Source: Actinomadura physcomitrii
GTDB taxonomy: Bacteria; Actinomycetota; Actinomycetes; Streptosporangiales; Streptosporangiaceae
Assembly (NCBI RefSeq): GCF_008923205.2
Contig: NZ_WBMS02000043.1
Span: forward strand, 1-64,000
DNA length: 64,000 nucleotides
Reading direction: 5' to 3'
A program made the position numbers and the translations under genes. Positions 59,068-64,000 of this stretch are shown here, one piece after another (the first letter of the stretch is position 1; each line of letters begins with the position of its first letter). Under the pieces are notes generated by a model. The model ran no database searches and had not been told where the DNA came from. It saw only the letters and a list, made by a program, of their open reading frames with translations.

Positions 59068-60285
59068 TCACCAGGGCACGGCGCGGACCGTGAGATGCCG
59101 GTCGGCGGGGTTGTAGTACGACATCAGCAGCGCGTCGCGGGTGCTGAGTTCGGGGTGGCCGATGAAGGCCCGGCACTGGTCGTTGCCGGTGCCGCCCGAG
59201 CAGGGGACGCTGCCCCGCCCCGCGGGCCGCCAGGGGCCCTGGGGCGCGGGTGCGCGCCACAGCCGGTACCGGCCGTCCAGTCCGCGCTGTTCGATGAGGA
59301 CCAGCCCGCGGCCGGCGGCGGTGTAGTCGGCGATGTGGACGGCGGCGGGCGCGGCGCCGGGGACGACGGTCTGGGCGCGTGAGGCGTCGGGCGTCCACCC
59401 GGCGGCGGACCAGTACCGGTAGGCGGACGGGTCGCGCCAGGCGGCGGGGTCGGCCGGGACGCGGGCGAGGGTCACGCGTCCGGTGGCGCAGGCGCCGAGG
59501 GTCCAGGTGTCGCAGGCCGACCCGTACAGGTAGAGGTGGCCGTCGCGCAGCACGGGGGAGCCGAGGGTCAGCTGGAACGGCAGGCCGCCGGCCAGGGTGA
59601 ACACGCGGGTCTGGCCGTGCAGGGTCCGGTCGGCGGGGCGGTAGGCGGCGATGCCGTATCCCTGGGGGGTGATGGAGGTGCCGTGGACGCACACGTCGGT
59701 GTAGGTGAGCAGGACGGTGCCGTCGGCGCGCAGGGGGGCGGCGCCGGAGATCCAGGAGGCGCTGTAGGCGGTGCCGGGGATGTGGCAGGGGGCGCCGCCG
59801 GGCAGCTGGAGGCCGGGCGGGGTGGCCAGCAGCGCCTGCGGCGGCCCGTCGCCGGGCGCGGCGGCCGTTGCGGAACCGGGGGTGGTCGCGGTGCGGGGGG
59901 TGGGGAGTTCGGTGAGGTCGGTGGGGACGCGTCCGGGTGCGGCGGTGCCGGTGGCGGCGGTCGCGCCGAGCCACAGGCCGGGGCGGGTGCCCTTCCAGGT
60001 GGAGTCGCAGAACAGCCAGAGGCTGCGGCGGCCGGTGAGGGGGGCGCTGTAGCCGCAGTCGCGGTCGATGGTGTTGCCGGGCGCGGCGGTCTCGTAGCGG
60101 GACAGGACGGGTGCGGGCGGTGCGACGCCGGGCGGGTGCGGGGGCCGCCGGTACAGCAGGACGGTGACGATCGCGGCGGTGGTGAGCAGCGCGGCGGCCA
60201 GCAGCGCGGCGGGCGGGGCCAGGCCACCGCGCCGGGGCGGTGCGGGCGGGGCGGGAGGTGCGGGGCGGGCCGTGGGGTGGGTCAT
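59068..60285 (-). CDS. Membrane-anchored five-bladed propeller-like protein (DUF4185-like)
   Basis: The 405-residue protein has a short cytoplasmic tail, one membrane helix (about 25-45) and a large outside domain. Repeated motifs such as RSLWLFCDSTWKGTRPGLWL, GDGPPQALL, TYTDVCVHGTSITPQGYGIA, GHLYLYGSACD and ALLMSYYNPADRH are typical of five-bladed propeller glycosidase-like (DUF4185/GH43-62-like) proteins. Catalytic acids are not obvious. It could bind or cleave sugars at the surface. A GGGAGGGA site precedes the ATG at 60285. Confidence 0.75.
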   Translation of the reverse strand: MTHPTARPAPPAPPAPPRRGGLAPPAALLAAALLTTAAIVTVLLYRRPPHPPGVAPPAPVLSRYETAAPGNTIDRDCGYSAPLTGRRSLWLFCDSTWKGTRPGLWLGATAATGTAAPGRVPTDLTELPTPRTATTPGSATAAAPGDGPPQALLATPPGLQLPGGAPCHIPGTAYSASWISGAAPLRADGTVLLTYTDVCVHGTSITPQGYGIAAYRPADRTLHGQTRVFTLAGGLPFQLTLGSPVLRDGHLYLYGSACDTWTLGACATGRVTLARVPADPAAWRDPSAYRYWSAAGWTPDASRAQTVVPGAAPAAVHIADYTAAGRGLVLIEQRGLDGRYRLWRAPAPQGPWRPAGRGSVPCSGGTGNDQCRAFIGHPELSTRDALLMSYYNPADRHLTVRAVPW

Positions 60286-60563
60286 GCGGCGGTCCCTCCC
60301 CTTCGGGGGTGCGGCGGCTTGCGGGTGCCAGGGTCGCGTGCCGGTGCGTGCGGCGGCAACCCCGGGCGGGCGCGAGGGCGCGGGCGGTGTGCGGGCGGGG
60401 CGGCTCAGAACCGGCGGTGAGCAGGGCCAGGACGGCGACGCCCGGGCGGTGAGCCAGGCGGCGTGGTCGCCGATGTGCCCCAAGTGCAGGGCGTGCAGGC
60501 GGACAGAGGCCGCCGCGGCGGCGCGGGCGAGAATCCCGCCGCCGCGGCGCCGAGCGTGCGCCG

Positions 60564-61005
60564 GTGTCGGGCGAGGTGTCGGTGCGCGACCCCGCCGGCG
60601 GCGACCCGCTCACCGACGACATCCTCGCCGGCCGCACCGCCGGCGCGTCCGCCGGCGCGTCCGCCGACGCGCCGGTCCGCGCGACCCGCGCGCCCGCGCA
60701 CGCCGAGCGGCTGCGCCGGCGGTCCGCTCGGACGATGCAGCGGCTGCGCACCGACCCCGACACCGTCGAGCGGGACCTGGTGAAGCTGGTGCTGACGCTG
60801 GTGGAGCTGGTCCGGCAGCTGATGGAGCGGCAGGCGCTGCGCCGCGCCGAGGGCGGCGACCTCACCGACGAGCAGATCGAGCGGCTCGGCCTGGCGCTGA
60901 TGCGGCTGGACAAGGCGATGACCCGGCTGAAGGACCACTTCGACCTGAGCGACGGCGACCTGAACCTCGACCTCGGCCCGCTGGGCCCGCTACTGCCCGA
61001 GCGAC
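60564..61005 (+). CDS. gvpK: Gas vesicle protein GvpK-like, without its own stop codon
   Basis: From about GTG 60564 the frame reads LTDDILAG, RTDPDTVERDLVKLVLTLVE, LVRQLMERQALRRAEGGDLT, DEQIERLGLALMRLDKAM and finally DLNLDLGPLGPLLPE, the GvpK pattern. After LLPE the frame does not stop but runs on in frame into foreign sequence. If the C-run 61005-61009 were one base shorter, a TGA would fall immediately after, next to a perfect hairpin. No other gvp gene is in the window. GvpK is thought to help assembly of gas vesicles, and alone it cannot build them. The 278-base gap before it holds no gene I can name. Confidence 0.75.
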
Positions 61006-61006
61006 C

Positions 61007-61034
61007 CCCGCTGACCCGGCGCCGGGTCAGCGGG
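61007..61034. terminator. 28-base perfect palindrome after gvpK
   Basis: A perfect palindrome with no loop (14-base arms) covers 61007-61034, directly after the expected end of gvpK. It looks like its terminator, or that of the opposite-strand methyltransferase fragment. Confidence 0.75.
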
Positions 61035-61069
61035 CCTGCGCGAGGGACGCGACGGACACGTCCAGTCGG

Positions 61070-61208
61070 TGAGGTCGGCGCCGGGGGAGGACTCCAGCAG
61101 GTGGACGGTCTGGGCGCCGACGCCGCAGCCGACCTCCAGGACGCGGGCGCCGGGCGGGTAGGCGGCGCCGGCCTGCCCGCCGGCGGCGTACTGGCCGCGG
61201 ACCTGCAC
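61070..61208 (-). pseudogene. N-terminal fragment of a SAM methyltransferase
   Basis: From GTG 61208 the minus strand reads YAAGGQAGAAYPPGARVLEV then GCGVGAQTVHLLESSPGA. This is the motif-I region (VLEVGCGxG) that binds S-adenosylmethionine. The frame then turns into unrelated residues after LTDWTCPSRP, so the remaining fold is missing. Confidence 0.6.
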
Positions 61209-61785
61209 GTGTCGCGCGGCGTGGTCACCGACGCCTACCAGCGCCTCATCGACGACGGCGACCTCGCCGGCCGCGGCCGCGCCGGCACCATCGTCGTCGC
61301 CGCGCCCCTCACCGCCCCGCCGCCACCGTCACCCGCCCCCGGCCGGCCCGGCCGGCCCGAGCCGCCGCGGACGGTGTTCGCCGACCGGCCCGGCGCCGAG
61401 GCGTTCGACGTCCTGCGCGCCGCACCCGCCCGCATCGACCTGTCACCCGGCGTCCCCGACCTGGCCGCCTTCCCCCGCGCCGCGTGGCTGCGCGCCGAAC
61501 GCCGCGTCCTGTCCACCCTGTCCGCGCCGTCGTTCGGCTACGGCGACTCGCGCGGCACCCCCGCGCTGCGCACCGCCGTCGCCGGATGGCTGGCCCGCAA
61601 CCGCGGCATCCGCGCCGACCCCGCCGACATCGTCATCGTCGCCGGCACCGCCCAGGCCCTCGGCCTGCTCGCCCAGGTGCTGCGCGACGACGGCCTCGGC
61701 ACCATCGCCGTCGAGGACCCCGGCTCCCTGGGCACCCGCCAGCACCTGCGGCACCAGGGCATGCGGACCCCGCCCGTCCCCGCGG
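61200..61785 (+). pseudogene. Middle fragment of a MocR/PdxR-type regulator
   Basis: The plus strand, in frame with gvpK, reads LHVSRGVVTDAYQRLIDDGD (end of the GntR-type helix-turn-helix), then a linker and ARIDLSPGVPDLAAFPRAAW, PSFGYGDSRGTPALRTAVAG, IVIVAGTAQALGLLAQVL, VEDPGSLGTRQHLRHQGM, typical of the aminotransferase-like domain of MocR proteins. The N-terminus and the PLP-binding lysine part at the end are lost. It stops where cydC begins on the opposite strand. Confidence 0.65.
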
Positions 61786-61789
61786 GGTC

Positions 61790-63499
61790 TCACGCGGCCA
61801 GCAGCTCGGCGTCCCACAACTCCCGGTACGGGCCCGGCACCGCGACCAGATCCCGGTGGCGGCCGCGCTGCACCACCCGGCCGCGGTCCATCACCACCAC
61901 CTCGTCCGCCGCGTCCAGCGCCGCCAGCCGGTGCGTCACCAGCAGCAGCGTCCCGCCGCCCGGCGCCGCCAGCAGGTCCCGCGTCACCGCATCGGCCATC
62001 ACCGGATCCAGCGCCTCCGCCGGCTCGTCCAGCACCAGCACCGGCGGGTCGGCCAGCAGCGCCCGCGCCAGCAGCAGCCGCTGCCGCTGCCCGCCCGACA
62101 ACCCGTGCCCGCCCGTCCCGATCGGCGTGTCCCACCCGTCCGGCAGCCCCTCCACCACCTCCAGGAACCGCGCCCGCCGCGCCGCCGCCTCCACCTCGCC
62201 GTCCGCCGCGCCCGGACGCGCCAGCAGCAGGTTCGCCCGCACCGACCCGGCGAACACGTGCGCGTCCTGCATCAACCCCCGCACCGCACCCCACCCGTCC
62301 CCGTCACCGTCCCCGTAGACGGCCGGGTCGCGGCCGCCGACCAGCACCGCGCCCGCCCGCGGCACCACCTCACCGGCCACCACCGCCAGCAGCGTGCTCT
62401 TGCCCGCCCCGCTCGCGCCCACCACCGCCACCCGCCGGCCCCGCTCCACCCGCAGATCCACCCCGTCCAGCGCCGCCCGGCCACCGCCCCCGTACGACAC
62501 CCGCACACCCAGCAGCTCCACCCCCAGCGGCCCCTCCGGCACCGCCACCGCACCCACCGGACGCGGCGCCGGGGGAGCGGCCAGCACCGACTCCACCCGC
62601 CGCACCGCCGGCCACACCTCCCGCAGCCGCCGCACGGCCGCCGCCAGCGCCGGCACCGACTCCACCGCCGCCAGCGCCGACAGACCCGCCACCGCCGCCC
62701 CCACCTGATCCGCGCCACCGCGCAGCGCCGCCCACACCACCGCCGCCACCACGCACCCCTGCACCACCACACCCGCCCCGGCGACCAGCGCCGACACCCT
62801 CCCCGCCGCCCGCTCGGCGCGCCGCAGACCCTCGGCGGCATCCGCGGCCACCGCACCGAACCGCGCGTCCGCACCGAACACGCTCAGGTCCGCCGCGCCC
62901 TCCAGCACGTCCAGCGCCCGCACCGCCAACTCCTCACGCCCCACCGAGACCCGCGCCGCCGCCCGCCCCGACGCACCCGCCGCCACCGACGCCAGCACCG
63001 GCCCCGCCACCAGCACCCCCACCGCCAGCACCACCGCCGACGCCGACGCCACCAGCCCGCACACCGCCACACCCACGACCCCGCACACCACCGCCGCGAC
63101 CCCCGGCAGCACGCACCGCAACAGCAGGTCCTGTACCGCCTCCACGTCCGACACCATCCGCGTCAGCGCCCCGCCGTCGCGCAGCCCCGCGTCCCCGCGC
63201 CGCCGCGCCGCCAGCGCGTCGAACACCCGCCCCCGCAGCTCCGCCAGCGCCCGCAGCGCCGCGTCATGGCCCGCCAGCCGCTCGGCGTACCGCAGCGCCC
63301 CCTTCGCCAGCGCGAAACCCCGCACCGCCACGATCGCCACCGACAGCACCGCCAGCTCCGGACGCTGCGACGCCCGCGCGATCAGCCACGCCGCCGTCGC
63401 GACCAGCGCCAGCCCGCACACCTCCGCCGCCACACCCGCCAGCGCCGCCGCCACCAGCCGCACCGCGTGCGGCCGCACCGCACCCCACAGCGCCCTCAC
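61790..63499 (-). CDS. cydC: ABC exporter CydC (cysteine/glutathione exporter subunit)
   Basis: The 569-residue ABC exporter has six membrane segments (about 1-300) and an ATPase with GASGAGKST, GLSGGQRQR, VLVLDEPAEALDP and LLVTHRLAALD. The membrane part (LIARASQRPELAVLSVAIVA, RYAERLAGHDAALRALAELR) is typical of CydC. With CydD it exports reduced cysteine/glutathione needed for cytochrome bd and periplasmic redox balance. The GTG at 63499 overlaps the cydD stop (GTGA). No cydAB genes are in the window. Confidence 0.92.
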   Translation of the reverse strand: MRALWGAVRPHAVRLVAAALAGVAAEVCGLALVATAAWLIARASQRPELAVLSVAIVAVRGFALAKGALRYAERLAGHDAALRALAELRGRVFDALAARRRGDAGLRDGGALTRMVSDVEAVQDLLLRCVLPGVAAVVCGVVGVAVCGLVASASAVVLAVGVLVAGPVLASVAAGASGRAAARVSVGREELAVRALDVLEGAADLSVFGADARFGAVAADAAEGLRRAERAAGRVSALVAGAGVVVQGCVVAAVVWAALRGGADQVGAAVAGLSALAAVESVPALAAAVRRLREVWPAVRRVESVLAAPPAPRPVGAVAVPEGPLGVELLGVRVSYGGGGRAALDGVDLRVERGRRVAVVGASGAGKSTLLAVVAGEVVPRAGAVLVGGRDPAVYGDGDGDGWGAVRGLMQDAHVFAGSVRANLLLARPGAADGEVEAAARRARFLEVVEGLPDGWDTPIGTGGHGLSGGQRQRLLLARALLADPPVLVLDEPAEALDPVMADAVTRDLLAAPGGGTLLLVTHRLAALDAADEVVVMDRGRVVQRGRHRDLVAVPGPYRELWDAELLAA

Positions 63500-64000
63500 G
63501 CCGCCCTACCCCCCTCGATCCCGTCCTCGATCCCGTCCTCGATCCCGTCCGCGTCCGCGCCGCCCGGCGCCGGTCCCGCCAGCCGCCCGCCCCGCAGCCG
63601 CACCACCCGGTCCGCCAGCGACAACAACGCCGGACGATGCGCCACCACCAGCGCCGTCCGCCCCTCCAGCAGCCGCGCCGCACCCCGCACCAGCGCCCGC
63701 TCACTCGCCACGTCCAACCGCGCCGTCGGCTCGTCCAGCAGCATCACCGGACCACCCGCCAGATACGCCCGCGCCACCGCCAGCCGCTGCCGCTGCCCCG
63801 CCGACACCCCCGCACCGCCCTCGCCCAGCACCGTCGCATACCCCCGCGGCATCGCCGCGACGAACCCGTCGGCGACCGCCGCCCGCGCCGCCTCCACCAC
63901 CCGGTCCCGGCCCGCGTCCGGATCACCGAGCCGGATGTTGTCGGCGACCGACGCCGCGAACAGATGCGGACGCTGCGGCACCCACCCCAGCCGCCGCCGC
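63496..64000 (-). CDS. cydD: ABC exporter CydD, 3' part
   Basis: The last 167 codons of a CydD-like ABC exporter lie here and the gene runs off the window. The ATPase end is visible: LGWVPQRPHLFAASVADNIR, VSAGQRQRLAVARAYLAG, MLLDEPTARLD, VVAHRPALLSLADRVVRLRG. A signature reading GVSAGQRQR replaces the usual LSGGQ. The C-terminus ends in the repeat GIEDGIEDGIEGG. It is translationally coupled to cydC. Confidence 0.9.
   Translation of the reverse strand, partial: RRRLGWVPQRPHLFAASVADNIRLGDPDAGRDRVVEAARAAVADGFVAAMPRGYATVLGEGGAGVSAGQRQRLAVARAYLAGGPVMLLDEPTARLDVASERALVRGAARLLEGRTALVVAHRPALLSLADRVVRLRGGRLAGPAPGGADADGIEDGIEDGIEGGRAA
63519..63555. repeat. 12-base tandem repeat at the CydD C-terminus
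   Basis: CTCGATCCCGTC occurs three times and encodes the GIEDGIEDGIE tail of CydD. It can vary in copy number in frame. Confidence 0.8.

Noticed and set aside
1..64000. CRISPR arrays, tRNA and rRNA genes
   Set aside because: I saw no regularly spaced repeats, no cloverleaf with a conserved TTCGA arm and no rRNA-like stretches.

Overview
The window is about 75% G+C or higher, uses GTG and TTG starts freely, has many divergent regulator/enzyme pairs and several promoters that look leaderless. This points to a soil actinomycete, most likely of the Streptosporangiales/Actinomadura or Streptomyces kind. The gene families support that placement, but the species is an inference. I see no rRNA, tRNA or CRISPR array.

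Layout. 0-6.3 kb: an MFS exporter with a divergent ArsR-type regulator, a HAD hydrolase, a GHL10 lipoprotein, a DUF3040 membrane peptide and an anti-sigma-type ATPase. 6.5-13.4 kb: a WYL regulator with an extra helical domain, a 982-residue proline-rich protein ending in a degenerate AAA-like ATPase, and a DrrAB-type ABC exporter with a divergent TetR. 13.4-15.9 kb: a VWA protein followed by an ARPP-1 protein, a two-gene cassette from a family linked to conflict or RNA/ADP-ribose systems. 16.1-27.6 kb: a sialoglycan operon under a GntR/NanR-like regulator. It encodes an Opp/Dpp-type importer (including a permease-ATPase fusion), a sialic-acid-lyase-like aldolase, a secreted sialidase and a GH42 beta-galactosidase, and a strong hairpin closes it. 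27.6-33 kb: an alpha/beta hydrolase, an AI-2E family membrane protein, a GH3 hexosaminidase and an antigen-85-like esterase.

33-62 kb is an accessory region of small regulator/enzyme pairs, many with a clear palindromic operator between them: Vgb-like lyase/TetR, AhpD-like/TetR, thioredoxin-reductase-like/XRE-cupin, erythromycin-esterase-like/two-headed MerR, acyl-CoA dehydrogenase/GntR, TetX-like monooxygenase/TetR, SnoaL-like/TetR, and RHH/VOC. A tyrosine recombinase faces a zinc-motif coiled-coil protein at 51-54 kb. Scattered through this region are genes reduced to joined ends: a WYL regulator, an RNA ligase/kinase pair, an ABM monooxygenase, an ABC ATPase-permease-histidine kinase-LuxR series, a nitroreductase tail, and gvpK next to methyltransferase and MocR fragments. 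The window ends in cydC and the 3' part of cydD.

How the genes work together. The sialoglycan operon could release, import and open sialic acid and remove the galactose exposed beneath it, but NanE, NanK and NagAB are not present here. The Vgb-, Ere- and TetX-like enzymes form a loose set of possible antibiotic-inactivating functions, each with its own regulator. The joined-end remnants suggest that this arm of the chromosome has lost DNA in many separate deletions, unless the assembly has dropped G+C-rich segments.
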